Shown here piece after piece: positions 45,051 to 54,008 of a DNA stretch of 64,000 nt. The DNA is from Corallococcus sp. EGB (GTDB lineage Bacteria; Myxococcota; Myxococcia; Myxococcales; Myxococcaceae), in assembly GCF_019968905.1 (NCBI RefSeq), contig NZ_CP079946.1, positions 1,674,001 through 1,738,000 on the forward strand, written 5' to 3'. The notes under the pieces were generated by a model, which ran no database searches, was not told where the DNA came from, and saw nothing but the letters and a program-made list of their open reading frames with translations. The number at the start of each line of letters is the position of its first letter. Position 1 is the stretch's first letter. The position numbers and the translations under genes were made by a program.

Positions 45051-45083
45051 GGAAGGTTCTCCGTGGAATGGGGAAGGGGAGGA

Positions 45084-46271
45084 CTAATTGATGGACTCGT
45101 GGCCGTAGCCTTCAGCGATGTCCGACCAGATCCTGAAGAAGCCGCAGAACTGGGTGTAAGGGCCGCGGTTGGCGGTGCGCGGATCCGTGATGACCTGACC
45201 CGAGTTGTCCAGGTTCGTGGCGCGCGTCCCGCCCGGCTTGTGGGTCCAGGTGCCGTTCTCGTCGAGCCGGTACCAGTGGTAGTCGTAGCCCGGAGCTACC
45301 ACCAGCGCGGCGCCGGTCTTGAAGTTCAGGATCGTGCTCGGATAGTCGGAGAGGGGCTCCAGGCCATCGTTGATGGCGGCCTGCCGCACCACCGAGCAAT
45401 CCATGATCGTGGCCTGCGAACCCGAGGCCCGGCCCGGCTGGGCGAAGGTGTTGGTGGCCTTGTTGTTGGCGTAGTTGTAGCAGTTGTTCTGGCCCTGCCG
45501 GCTGTTGTCATTCCAGTAGGACGGCGTGTAGCTGGGCCGCCCCGGGTTGAGCACGTTCCAGACCTCGTAATTGGGTAGGGCGCGGTTGAAGACGAACACC
45601 TCGTCGAGCCGGTCGGAGAACCGGTACCCCTGGGTGTCCTTGTGGCCGCCGATGAAGAACGGGTTGTTGGTGTTGTTGATGTTGCCCATCTTGGGCGTGG
45701 CCAGGCCGGCGTCGTAGCCGTCGATGTAGAAGGCGATGTGCACCGGCCACGAGGTGCGGTTGACGCTCACCGCGACGTGATGCCAGCGATTGGGCACCAG
45801 ATACGGTTCCGAGAGGAAGTTGAGCCAACCCGTCTCGTCCGCCATCTGGAGCAGCAGCTTGTTGCCTTCGGTGACCGCGAACGAATAGCCGCGTCCGTCG
45901 GTGCCCCGGTTGTCGATGATGGTCTTGTTGTAGCGGCTGGTGTCCGTCATGCGGATCCACGCCGTGAGCGTGAAGCTGCCGGTACCGAAGTTCAGGTTCG
46001 GCGAGTTGGCCACCTGGAGGTACTTGTCCCCCACCAGGTTCATGCCGTTGTCCCACCAACCCCACGACAGCACCGAGCCGCCCACGGCCGTGGCCGTCTG
46101 GTTCAGGCCGCTCGTGTCGAGGGCCCGCTCGGGGAGACCGAACGGCGATGAGGTGATGGTCTTCCACTCGCCGACCAGGCCGTTGGTGACCCGGTTGGGC
46201 ACGGCCTCGCTCGTCGTGACAGGCGCGATGACCGCGACGGCGGCGGCCAACATCCACTTGAATCCTTTCAC
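45084..46271 (-). CDS. Secreted LamG-domain protein with conserved C-terminal domain
   Basis: 395 residues with a signal peptide (MLAAAVAVIAPVTTSEA). Residues ~40-245 form a LamG/concanavalin-like sandwich ('VANSPNLNFGTGSFTLTAWI', 'RWHHVAVSVN', 'IGGHKDTQGYRFSDRLDEVFVF'). The C-terminal ~140 residues start 'NNCYNYANNKATNTFAQPGR' and contain 'DYHWYRLDENGTWTHKPGG' and 'NLDNSGQVITDPRTANRG', a separate Trp/Tyr-rich module that I recall from other bacterial secreted proteins but cannot name with a function. It may bind polysaccharide or peptidoglycan, but this is a guess. Confidence 0.75.
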   Translation of the reverse strand: MKGFKWMLAAAVAVIAPVTTSEAVPNRVTNGLVGEWKTITSSPFGLPERALDTSGLNQTATAVGGSVLSWGWWDNGMNLVGDKYLQVANSPNLNFGTGSFTLTAWIRMTDTSRYNKTIIDNRGTDGRGYSFAVTEGNKLLLQMADETGWLNFLSEPYLVPNRWHHVAVSVNRTSWPVHIAFYIDGYDAGLATPKMGNINNTNNPFFIGGHKDTQGYRFSDRLDEVFVFNRALPNYEVWNVLNPGRPSYTPSYWNDNSRQGQNNCYNYANNKATNTFAQPGRASGSQATIMDCSVVRQAAINDGLEPLSDYPSTILNFKTGAALVVAPGYDYHWYRLDENGTWTHKPGGTRATNLDNSGQVITDPRTANRGPYTQFCGFFRIWSDIAEGYGHESIN

Positions 46272-46349
46272 ACTGCCTCCTTAGCCGGGGAAAATGGCGA
46301 ATGAGGAGATACAGGAGCCCTCTGACATTCCTGCAGAGCTTGGAAGGGA

Positions 46350-47306
46350 TTGAAGTCTTTTAATGACAGCGCATCCGGTAGGCCCAAGGCGGAGGCCCGC
46401 GCCTTGGATTTGCTCGCATTCATCAAGGACGCCGAAGCGGTTACGGTTGACGGCGTTCGAAGATGGAGGTCGCTCTTGGCCTTTGTGATGGATCGGTTCT
46501 ACGTCGTGCATCCCACGCCAACGCTCCTGTCATGGTTGAAGGAGAAGGGCGTTCCCGCGTGGTTGCGGTTGGATCGTCCGCACCTCTGGAGTCAGCGAGA
46601 GGTAGGGGACCATGACTACGAAGGGCAGGGCGAGGACGAGCAGACCTTCCTCAAGCTCGCGGTGCTCGCGAGCTTCATGAACCGCGCGGATGACGCCAGG
46701 CCGGCTGCCGAGGAGGACACCGAGCTGGAGACGGCGCGGGTGCTCACGGGGTTGCTGGGAGCTCCGCCGCTGACCGTGGAGACCTTCGACCGGTGGTGGA
46801 CCCTGGAGCGGGCGGAGGCGCTGTCTTCCGTGGAGTCCACGCTGGCGCACACCCCGGTTCGCATTCTGCGCAAGGTCCAGGGCCCCGATGCTCGCCGCGA
46901 CGGCTGGCGGCTGTCCCGGTCTGTCGGAGAGCGGTGGACCGACGTCATCCGTGCGAAGGAGGAGGATGCGCCGCGCCTCCAGTGTGCCGTGTCCTGGGTG
47001 CTGGAGTGTCTGGGGCTGAAGACCGCGAATCGCGTCTGTGTGCTCCGGATCCAGCCGTTCTCGCTGGATGCGCCCATCGAGGAAGTGCTCCACGTCCCGG
47101 GATGGACCTTGCAGCGCCGGAGCCATGATCTTCGCGAAGGCGTCAAGCTCATCCTCGAGGACTTCACGTGGGGAGATGACGCGTGGACCTTCACCTACAG
47201 GGTCCATGAGGGCGAGCGCGGATCCGCGTCATCCGGAACCGTGCGGCTTCTGTTGGAGAAGGGCCCGCGCGGCTGGGCGGTTCAGTCAGGGGCGTGGCGG
47301 CCGTGA
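46350..47306 (+). CDS. Hypothetical protein of 318 aa
   Basis: Open frame of 318 residues from a TTG at 46350 (GGAAGG directly upstream, so spacing is poor); a later start is possible. No signal peptide or membrane helix. It is rich in Arg, Trp, Glu and Leu, with 'LTVETFDRWWTLERAEAL' and 'RVCVLRIQPFSLDAPIEEVLHVPGW' among its more ordered parts. I recognise no domain. The first ~60 codons have lower G+C at third positions than the neighbours, so the true N-terminus is uncertain. Confidence 0.5.
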   Translation: MKSFNDSASGRPKAEARALDLLAFIKDAEAVTVDGVRRWRSLLAFVMDRFYVVHPTPTLLSWLKEKGVPAWLRLDRPHLWSQREVGDHDYEGQGEDEQTFLKLAVLASFMNRADDARPAAEEDTELETARVLTGLLGAPPLTVETFDRWWTLERAEALSSVESTLAHTPVRILRKVQGPDARRDGWRLSRSVGERWTDVIRAKEEDAPRLQCAVSWVLECLGLKTANRVCVLRIQPFSLDAPIEEVLHVPGWTLQRRSHDLREGVKLILEDFTWGDDAWTFTYRVHEGERGSASSGTVRLLLEKGPRGWAVQSGAWRP

Positions 47307-47393
47307 ATGGATGGCTCCGCGAGTGACGGGCAGCACGCGTCCGGCGCGGAAAATCGGGCCGAAATGAAGGTTTTAAACGCGCGCTGGCCGCTG

Positions 47394-47446
47394 GGGTTCT
47401 CCGGGCATTCACGCCACAGGGGCGCGCCACCGGCCCCGGAGAACCC
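47394..47446 (+). promoter_or_regulatory. Hairpin occluding the ribosome site of the gene at 47447
   Basis: GGGTTCTCCGGG (47394-47405) pairs perfectly with CCCGGAGAACCC (47435-47446), which ends directly at the ATG. The only Shine-Dalgarno-like sequence, GGAG (47438-47441), lies inside the right arm. If transcribed, the 12-bp stem would hide the ribosome site. Confidence 0.5.
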
Positions 47447-48073
47447 ATGAAGCCCGCTCGCGCTGTCGCCGCCGCCTCGCTGTTCGCCGCCCTCGCCATG
47501 TCCACGCTCGCCCATGCCGAGGCACCCGTGGACTCCGGGCCGCCCGGCTCCATCCGGAATGGCCCGTCGTATGGCCACCGGCTCGACGTGGGGGGCAGCT
47601 TTGGCGTCAACAACGCCGGGGGCCAGGGCTTGTTCTCGGGGTTCAGCCTGATGGCCGACCTGCGACCGGTGGACTTCGTGTCCTTGGGGGCAGGCGTGGG
47701 ACGAGGGCTGTGGGGCGTGCGCTTCACCGCGCACTCGCGCGTATATCCGCTGGGCGTCTCGCGCGGCTTCTTCCTCCAGGGCGCGCTGGCGCACAACCTG
47801 GGGCGCACGACCTGGCTCGGCGAGGAGGATGGGGTGGATTTGAGCGTCATCCGCTCGGCGGTCACCACGGCCAATGCCTCGCTGGGCTACCGCATGGACC
47901 TGGGGCGCCGCGGATGGCTCGCCTTCGAGGGGGGCTGGGCCTACCGCCTGGATCCCGCCACGTACCGCACGGGCGGTGAGCGCGAGCTGACCGACAGTGA
48001 GGAACGGAACCTGCGCTTCGCCCGGCCGGGCGGCGTGATCCTGGGCATTTCCGGCGGCTTCTCCGTCCTGTAA
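47447..48073 (+). CDS. Exported beta-barrel-like outer-membrane protein
   Basis: 208 residues with a signal peptide (AAASLFAALAMSTLAHA). Alternating hydrophobic strands with Gly and aromatics (for example GFSLMADLRPVDFVSLGAGV, WLAFEGGWAYRLD) end in 'ILGISGGFSVL', typical of small OmpW/OprF-like barrels. Function unknown. A hairpin covers its ribosome site, hinting at translational control. The ECF sigma gene follows after 30 bases and may be co-transcribed. Confidence 0.6.
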   Translation: MKPARAVAAASLFAALAMSTLAHAEAPVDSGPPGSIRNGPSYGHRLDVGGSFGVNNAGGQGLFSGFSLMADLRPVDFVSLGAGVGRGLWGVRFTAHSRVYPLGVSRGFFLQGALAHNLGRTTWLGEEDGVDLSVIRSAVTTANASLGYRMDLGRRGWLAFEGGWAYRLDPATYRTGGERELTDSEERNLRFARPGGVILGISGGFSVL

Positions 48074-48103
48074 CAGGTCCGCTAGTCTTTCTGGCGCCGC
48101 TCC

Positions 48104-48733
48104 ATGTCGGATTCCACCACCGCTCCTGCTTCGGTCCTGCCCTTCCCGGGGGACGCCCGGCGACAGCTCGAGTCGCGCTCGGACGAGGAGCTCATGCTCT
48201 TGTCCGCGGGTGGGTCCACGCAGGCCTTCGAGCAGCTGGTGCGCCGGCATCACGCGCGGCTTGCGCGCTACTGCGGCAAGTCCGTGGGCAGCACGGCGGA
48301 GGGCGACGAGCTGGCGCAGGAGACACTGGTGCGGGTGTGGGAGGCGCGCCGCGAGTACCAGCCCCGCGCGCCCTTCGTCGTCTTCATGCTGACGCTGGCT
48401 CGCAACCTGTGCCGCAACCGCGTCCGGGATGCGGGCCGGCGCGGGCGCTGGCAGGCGGAGGCTCCCGACGGAGCCCGGGTGGAGGCCGTGGCCTCGCCGG
48501 CCTCCGCGGACGTGGTGGACCAGCTGCTGGAGCGCGAGCGGATGCGGCGCGTGCGCGAGGCCCTGCTGGAGTTGCCGGAGAAGTTCCGCGAAGTGCTGCT
48601 GCTGCGGTTCGACCAGGAGCTCGACTACGCGGAGATCTCCCGCATCGTCGGGCGCAACGAGTCCACGGTGCGCTCGCGCGTGTTCCATGGGCTGAAGAAG
48701 CTCCGCGAAATGGTGCCGGGAGGAAGTCCATGA
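48104..48733 (+). CDS. ECF-type RNA polymerase sigma factor
   Basis: 209 residues. Sigma region 2 covers ~35-100 ('AFEQLVRRHHARLARYCGKSV', 'GDELAQETLVRVWEARREYQ', 'FMLTLARNLCRNRVRD'). Sigma region 4 covers ~145-205 ('LLELPEKFREVLLLRFDQEL', 'ISRIVGRNESTVRSRVFHGLKKLREM'). Regions 1.1 and 3 are absent, so it is an ECF factor. The stop overlaps the next ATG by four bases, so sigma and anti-sigma are translationally coupled. Its targets are likely to include its own operon, which holds the caspase-like gene. Confidence 0.88.
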   Translation: MSDSTTAPASVLPFPGDARRQLESRSDEELMLLSAGGSTQAFEQLVRRHHARLARYCGKSVGSTAEGDELAQETLVRVWEARREYQPRAPFVVFMLTLARNLCRNRVRDAGRRGRWQAEAPDGARVEAVASPASADVVDQLLERERMRRVREALLELPEKFREVLLLRFDQELDYAEISRIVGRNESTVRSRVFHGLKKLREMVPGGSP

Positions 48734-49569
48734 TGTCGGCATGCCCCGAGCCGTCGGTGTGGCCGCAGCTCGTCGACCGGCAGCTCTCCGAGGAAGAAGC
48801 GCAGGCGCTGCGGGACCATGCCCGGGGCTGCGCGCGCTGCCAGTCCCAGCTGCGGGAGACCGAGGCGCTCGTCGCACGCATCGCCGCGCCGCTGGATCCG
48901 GCCGCACCCACGGAGGAGGCGGTGGCGCGGGTGATGCGTCGGGTGCTCGCGGGGGGCGGGGAGCGGCGGGTGAGTCCGCTGAGGGCCCGGCCCTGGGTGG
49001 GAGGGGCCGTGGCCGCCGCGCTCGCCGCGGGGCTGGCGGTGTTCATGCTGCGGCCCTCGTCCGGACCGGGGCCCGGGCTCGGAGAGACGTTTACCGCGCG
49101 CGGCGGGCCGGTGGCGGCGACGCTGGGCCGAAGCGTGGGCGTCACTTTCCACACAGGCGCCGCGCCGCTGGCGCCGGACTCGGTGGTGTCCGCGGATGCA
49201 GGCTTCGGGGTGCGCTACCGCAACCTGGACACGCGCGAGCCGGTGTACCTGCTGGCCTTCGCCCAGGACGCGCGCGGCGAGGTGCACTGGCTCTATCCGG
49301 CCCACCTGCGTGAGGACGCGAACGAGCCGTCGGTGCGGCTGATGCCGTCGGCGGAGGCTCGGGCGCTGGATGAGGTGGTGGTGTTGGAGGAGCCGGCGCC
49401 CGGGCCCTTGCGCCTCGTGTCCATTGTCACCCGCTCGCCGCTGGGGGTGATGGATGTGGAGTCGCTCCCGCCGGAAGGGCGCACGCCCGAGGCGCTGCGG
49501 AGACAGTGGCCGGAGGCCGCGGTGGAGTCGGTGTCCGTCGTCATGGCGGGAGCGGGGGCCACGCCTTGA
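48730..49569 (+). CDS. Membrane anti-sigma factor (zinc-finger type) with DUF4384-like domain
   Basis: 279 residues. A cytoplasmic zf-HC2 motif is formed by H30, C34 and C37 ('DHARGCARC'), the usual sigma-binding ASD. A membrane helix at ~88-107 follows, then a periplasmic domain similar to DUF4384 ('VRYRNLDTREPVYLLAFAQD', 'VHWLYPA'). It should hold the ECF sigma at the membrane until a signal in the envelope is sensed. Overlaps the sigma gene (ATGA) and the caspase gene (TTGA), so the three are one operon. Confidence 0.87.
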   Translation: MMSACPEPSVWPQLVDRQLSEEEAQALRDHARGCARCQSQLRETEALVARIAAPLDPAAPTEEAVARVMRRVLAGGGERRVSPLRARPWVGGAVAAALAAGLAVFMLRPSSGPGPGLGETFTARGGPVAATLGRSVGVTFHTGAAPLAPDSVVSADAGFGVRYRNLDTREPVYLLAFAQDARGEVHWLYPAHLREDANEPSVRLMPSAEARALDEVVVLEEPAPGPLRLVSIVTRSPLGVMDVESLPPEGRTPEALRRQWPEAAVESVSVVMAGAGATP

Positions 49570-51454
49570 GGTTCCTGCTTCCGCTGCTCGTCATGCTCAC
49601 GCTGTCCACCTCCGCGGCGGCCGAGGCGCCAGCGGTGTTCGCGCTGGTGGTGGCCAACAACCAGGGCTTCGCGCCCGGCCGCGCGGTGCTGCAGTACGCG
49701 GACGACGACGGGGCGAAGTACCACGAGTTCTTCTCGATGCTGGCGGAGCCCGAGGACGTGGTGCTCCTCACCGGGCTGGACGCGGATACCCGCCGGCTCT
49801 TCCCCGCGCTGGAGCCGCAGGTCCGCGCTCCCAGCTCGGAGAACGTCGCGGCGGCGGCGCGGTCGCTGGCCACGCGAATCGCGGAAGTGAAGCGCGCGGG
49901 CCGCGAGGTGGACTTCTACTTCGTCTTCGCTGGCCACGGCGATGTGGACCAGGGGCGCGGCTTTCTGGAGCTGAGCGACCGGGCCTTCGACGCGGATGAC
50001 CTGCAGGCGTTGCTGCGCCAGGTGGATGCCACGCGCGCACACGTCATCCTGGACAGCTGCAACTCCTTCTTCGTGGTGAGCCCGCGCAAGGCAGGTGGGC
50101 GGCGCTATGCCACGCCGGAGGACATGACGCGGAGCCTGGCGCAGCGGTTGCCCGCGGTCGGCGTGCTGCTGTCCACGAGCGCCGAGGCCGAGGTCTACGA
50201 GTGGTCCGAGCTCCAGTCCGGTGTCTTCAGCCACGTGGTGCGCTCGGGGCTGATGGGGGCCGCGGACGCGGACGGGGATGGACGCATCACGTATGCGGAG
50301 CTGGAGGCCTTCGCGAACATCGCGGCGAGGGAGATTCCCAACCCGCTCTTCCGGCCCCGCCTCTTCGCGCTCGGTCCGGGGCGCAGTCCCCAGGCCACGC
50401 TGGTGGACCTGCGGGCGGTGCGCTCGGCGGTGACGCTGAAGGTGGACGCCGTCCCCCGGTTCGGCTCACGCTGCGCGATGCCCAGGGCTTGCGGTGGGTG
50501 GACCTGAACAAGGAGGCCGGCATGCCGTTGGCGCTGCGGCTGCCGCCCCGGGTGGCGCGGGGCCTGGAGGTGGAGCGCTCCGGCGGTCCCGACACCGAGC
50601 GCGTCGGGTCGCTCGGGGAGGTGGTGTCCGGGGCCACGGTGGAGCTGGCGAGCTTCCGCTTTCCCAGGCCCACGCCACCGGCCGCGCGCGGGGTGCAGGA
50701 CCAGCTGCGCAGCCTCTTCGCGACGCCCTTTGGTCCCGAGTCGCTCGCCGCGTTCGAGCGCGCGCGGAGCGCCGAGCCCGCGCCGGTGTACGGCATCTCG
50801 CTGGCGGAGCGGGAGCGGATGCGGCAGCTGGTGGAGACCTTCAGCGAAATCGAGCGCGACCGGCGCAGAACGGAGACCATCCTCTTCGGTGCGACGCTGG
50901 TGTCTTCACTGGGCACCGGTGCGTTCCTCATCGCGGAAGGGGGCCGGGACAACCGGGTCCAGGGCATCTCAGCGCTGGCCGTGAGCCTGCTCTTCAGCGG
51001 CGCGGACCTCCTCCAGCAGTTGCGGCGCGAGGACCCGGAGGACCTTCTGCGGGAGTTCCACGCGTCGCAGGCGGACGCCGCGGCGGACCCGGGCCTCGCC
51101 ATCGCGCGCGTGGACTACCGGCTCAACCGCTTCCTCGTGCAGGAGCGGAACATCCGGCGCCGGCTGGAGACGGTGGGGTACATCTACATGGGCGCGGCTG
51201 CGCTGTTCCTGGGGGTCGCCGAGGTGCGGCGAGCGAACGGCTGGCCGGGCCACGACGTGAGGGAAGCCGAGCGCGCCGCGCTGCTCGCCGCGGTGAGTGC
51301 CACGTCGAACCTGCTGCGTGCCCGGTACACGGGAAGCGCCACCGAGCACCTGGTGCATCAGTGGAATTCAGACCCGGACCTGCGGCGCCTGCCGCGCGTC
51401 GCCGTGGTGCCCACGTCCGGGGGCGCGGTGCTGGTCATGGGGGGCGCCTTCTGA
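49566..51454 (+). pseudogene. Caspase-family protein with EF-hand; frameshifted near 50455
   Basis: The start is a TTG at 49566 that overlaps the anti-sigma stop (TTGA) and gives a signal peptide (MRFLLPLLVMLTLSTSA). The peptidase C14-like domain has the His/Cys dyad H124 (FVFAGHGDVDQG) and C165 (VILDSCNSFF). A full EF-hand loop follows at D234-E245 (DADGDGRITYAE). At the CCCCC tract 50453-50457 the frame is lost; one more C would continue it as 'VRLTLRDAQGLRWVDLNKEA' to the stop at 51454 (629 residues), with C-terminal hydrophobic helices. The downstream part keeps a normal coding pattern, so the defect is recent or a sequencing artefact. Calcium-responsive protease under ECF control is the likely native role. 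Confidence 0.65.
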
Positions 51455-51713
51455 CTTGAGCCAGTCAACGTGCCGAGCGTCCGCCGATCTCCGGAAAGCG
51501 TACGTAGGCGCGCATGAATGCACTCAGGTGAACGGCGAGGTTCCACGAGGTCATTGCTCCACGGCACGTAAGAGGTGGGCTCCGGCACGAGGGCCATTCC
51601 AGGCCACAGGGGGCAGCTCAAGCGACCTGTCCGCCGGTCGGAAGCATCGCTCGGCTGCCGCCGTCAGCGGTCTTCCTCGGTCCCCACGAGCCCCGGGGAC
51701 CCATGCAGTCCAC
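51455..51713. other. Intergenic region, no gene seen
   Basis: About 260 bases between the caspase-like gene and the sdpR promoter. Short open frames on both strands have no start signal or family likeness, and no hairpin stands out. Confidence 0.6.
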
Positions 51714-51758
51714 TTGACATGGCTTCCCAGGGCTATATTTTGAAATTATTCAAAATAT
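51714..51758 (+). promoter_or_regulatory. sdpR promoter with palindromic operator
   Basis: A consensus TTGACA (51714-51719) and a TATTTT at 16-base spacing (51736-51741; TATATT overlaps at 51734) form a good sigma-70 promoter. A perfect 10-bp palindrome ATATTTTGAA-ATTA-TTCAAAATAT (51735-51758) overlaps the -10 and start region, the expected position for autorepression by an ArsR-type SdpR. The patch is strikingly A/T-rich. Confidence 0.7.
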
Positions 51759-51770
51759 CAAAGGGTCGTG

Positions 51771-52058
51771 ATGAGAACGCAGGAGGTCTTCAAGGCAATT
51801 TCAGACCCGACCCGACGCAGGGTGCTCAAGCTCCTGCAGGGCGGCTCGAAATCAGCGGGAGAGCTCGCTGAGGCGTTCGACATCACGAAGGGATCGCTGT
51901 CGCATCATTTCAACGTGCTCAAAGCCGCGGACCTGGTGCGCTGTGAGCGCCGCGGGCAGCAAATCGTCTACTCCCTCAATACGACCGTGTTCGAGGACGT
52001 AGCGGCAGTCCTTCTTGACCTCTTCAAGGTCGAAAAGGGGAATGGAGCGCAGTCATGA
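51771..52058 (+). CDS. sdpR: ArsR-family autorepressor, SdpR-like
   Basis: 95 residues from ATG 51771 (an in-frame GTG lies just before it at 51768). It is a winged-helix protein: 'VFKAISDPTRRRVLKLLQGG', then recognition helix 'DITKGSLSHHFNVLKAADLV', then wing 'CERRGQQIVYSLNT'. No metal-binding Cys pattern of arsenic sensors is present, in line with SdpR-type regulators. It is followed, with ATGA overlap, by an SdpI-like gene. In Bacillus SdpR represses sdpRI until SdpI relieves it. The palindrome just upstream is the likely binding site. Confidence 0.87.
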   Translation: MRTQEVFKAISDPTRRRVLKLLQGGSKSAGELAEAFDITKGSLSHHFNVLKAADLVRCERRGQQIVYSLNTTVFEDVAAVLLDLFKVEKGNGAQS

Positions 52059-52738
52059 GGATCAGCCGGGCCAATGGGTTGAGTCTGGGACTCGTCGTCG
52101 TGGCGTTCGCGATGGCCTTCATGCTCTACGGCCAGTTGCCGGAGTCGATCCCGACGCATTGGAATGCCCAGGGCGTGGTGGATGGGTATACGTCCAAGCC
52201 CTGGGGGCCCTTCGTCCTGCCGCTGGTGATGGCCGCCCTGTTCCTGGTGCTGCTGGCCGTGCCGCGGATTTCGCCCAGGGGCTACCGCGTGGCCCCATTC
52301 CAGGGCGTCTTCGAGGGCATCCAGGCGGCGCTGGTCGCGTTCCTGTTTCTGCTCAACGCCCTGGTCCTGCTCGCGGGCCTCGGCGTTTCCGTTCCAATGG
52401 CGCGCGTGGTTCCCGCTGCCACGGGCCTGGTCCTCATGGTCCTGGGCAACTACATGGGGAAGTTCACGAAGAACTTCTTCTGTGGAATCCGGACGCCCTG
52501 GACGCTCGCGAGCGACGAGGTCTGGCTGCGCACGCATCGCCTGGGAGGAAGGCTCTTCGTCCTCGCGGGAGTCATCGTCCTCGTCTCGGGGCTTCTCGGC
52601 GGTGGTCCGGTCCCCGTGCTTGTGGCTGTCGCCGTCGCGGCGGTGATTCCCGTGCTCTACTCGTACGTCCTCTATCGCCGCATCGAGGGGGACAAGCATG
52701 GACCGACGGACGATGCGGGCTCGCATCGCTCTGCGTGA
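52055..52738 (+). CDS. SdpI-family immunity-like membrane protein
   Basis: 227 residues with six hydrophobic helices. The N-terminal part has the DUF1648 motif 'YGQLPESIPTHWNAQGVVDGY', and the later part the SdpI-type 'GNYMGKFTKNFFCGIRTPWTL'. In Bacillus SdpI gives immunity to the toxin SdpC and signals to SdpR. No SdpC-like toxin is in this window, so here it is an orphan pair that may sense or resist toxins of neighbours. Translation is coupled to sdpR by a four-base overlap. Confidence 0.87.
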   Translation: MRISRANGLSLGLVVVAFAMAFMLYGQLPESIPTHWNAQGVVDGYTSKPWGPFVLPLVMAALFLVLLAVPRISPRGYRVAPFQGVFEGIQAALVAFLFLLNALVLLAGLGVSVPMARVVPAATGLVLMVLGNYMGKFTKNFFCGIRTPWTLASDEVWLRTHRLGGRLFVLAGVIVLVSGLLGGGPVPVLVAVAVAAVIPVLYSYVLYRRIEGDKHGPTDDAGSHRSA

Positions 52739-52949
52739 AGGCGGGCCATGGGTGGATGACCAGGCTCCTTGGGAGATGAAGTGCCGACATCCCTCCGCGT
52801 CCCAGCCCGTCCCGCCCCGTTCCGTATTCTCACGCAACACGCCGGGCGAGGCAGCCTCTCCCGCCCCTCGGAGGTGGCGCCATGGCGGACCAGCCCCGAG
52901 CGGCATCTCTCATCGGAGCGACGGGCGCTGAGCAGCCCGCCCGGCTGCA

Positions 52950-53348
52950 TCAGGCCTGCGGCGCCACCCAGACCAGGTTCCACAGATGGCCGTCGAGGTC
53001 CTCGAAGCCCTGGTCATACATGAAGCCGTGGTCCTCGGGCGGATGCGGAATACGGCCGCCAGCGGCGACGGCCTTGGCGATCAGCCTGTCCACTTCTTCC
53101 CGGCTCTCGCAGCTCAGGCAGATGATGACCTCGTTGGCCTCCTTCGCCTGCACGACGGACTTGTCGATGAAGGTCTTGAAGAACGCTTCGGTCATCAGCA
53201 TGGCATGAATGGTGCCATCCACGATGACCATGAACGCCGAGTTCTCGCTGCTGAACTGTGGATTGAAGCTGAAGCCGAGAGCGGAAAAGAAGGCCTTGGA
53301 TTTGTCCAGGTCCTTGACCGGCAGGTTGAAGATGATCTGCTTGTTCAT
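52950..53348 (-). CDS. VOC-family protein (glyoxalase/bleomycin-resistance fold)
   Basis: 132 residues from ATG 53348. Two beta-alpha-beta-beta-beta modules of the VOC fold are visible: 'NLPVKDLDKSKAFFSALGFS' and 'FEDLDGHLWNLVWV', the latter with the typical DxDGxxW end. Metal-ligand positions are partly kept (E/H near the C-terminus). Family members cleave, rearrange or bind small molecules; substrate unknown. A longer frame upstream lacks a sensible start. The mobile region begins just beyond it. Confidence 0.82.
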   Translation of the reverse strand: MNKQIIFNLPVKDLDKSKAFFSALGFSFNPQFSSENSAFMVIVDGTIHAMLMTEAFFKTFIDKSVVQAKEANEVIICLSCESREEVDRLIAKAVAAGGRIPHPPEDHGFMYDQGFEDLDGHLWNLVWVAPQA

Positions 53349-53450
53349 GACGTCCCCATGTCGAAAGGTGAGTTGGATACCGGGTCCTGCATGCGGACGA
53401 CGAAAAATGACCCATGAGATCGACACGCGCGCGAAAAAATCTTCGCTGCG

Positions 53451-53992
53451 ATGGCGCTCACGCGTGTGAAGCACCTCGGGACGTTGCGGAAGACTGATTT
53501 CGACTTCCGGACCTTCGAAGAGGCCGAGTGGCTTGTCTCTGACGCTGGTCCGAAGCGGCGCCCCGTGCTGCCGGTCGCCGTCAATGCGGGCTGCGGCAGG
53601 GCGAACTGGTCGGGCTCCCGTGGAACGCTCTGGACCCACCGGCACCTGCGGAGTCGCTTCGTGCTCTGCCAAGAGGACGGAGAACACCTCCCCCAGGCCG
53701 GATGGCCGGGCCTCTTCGCAGAGCCCTGCGGACGGGAGGCATCACGCGAACCGTGGGGCAAATCGGCTGGCACGACCTGCGGTACACCTACGGAAGCCAC
53801 CTTGCGATGAACAGGGCTCCGCTGAAGGTGGTTCAGGAGCTGATGGGGCATGCCACCGTCGAAATGACGATGCGCTACGCCCACCTGAGCCCTGACCGCA
53901 GGAGGTCAGCGGTCAGCGTCCTGGACCATCCGCTCGCTTCGGCGTGCGACTTCCGTGCGACATGCGGAGAGGGCGCTGCCAACCACTCGTAA
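53451..53992 (+). pseudogene. Decayed tyrosine recombinase/integrase
   Basis: Residues of a tyrosine integrase are split among frames. 'VKHLGTLRKTDFDFRTFEEAE' (N-terminal side of the catalytic domain) is in one frame; 'GELVGLPWNALD' is in the next; 'RHLRSRFVLCQEDGEHLPQAG' follows with an apparent internal deletion; and the C-terminal 'IGWHDLRYTYGSHLAMNRAP', 'VVQELMGHATVEMTMRYAHLSP' (box II H-x-x-R, GH and nucleophile Tyr) is in the third frame, ending at 53992. The arm-binding N-terminus is missing. It is a dead integrase beside a tRNA 3'-end remnant. Confidence 0.8.
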
Positions 53993-54008
53993 ATCCAGGG
54001 CGAAACAG

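Noticed and set aside
51358..51621. Minus-strand frame of 87 aa over the end of the caspase-like gene and the gap
   Set aside because: No start signal or family likeness; overlaps a gene with strong coding pattern.
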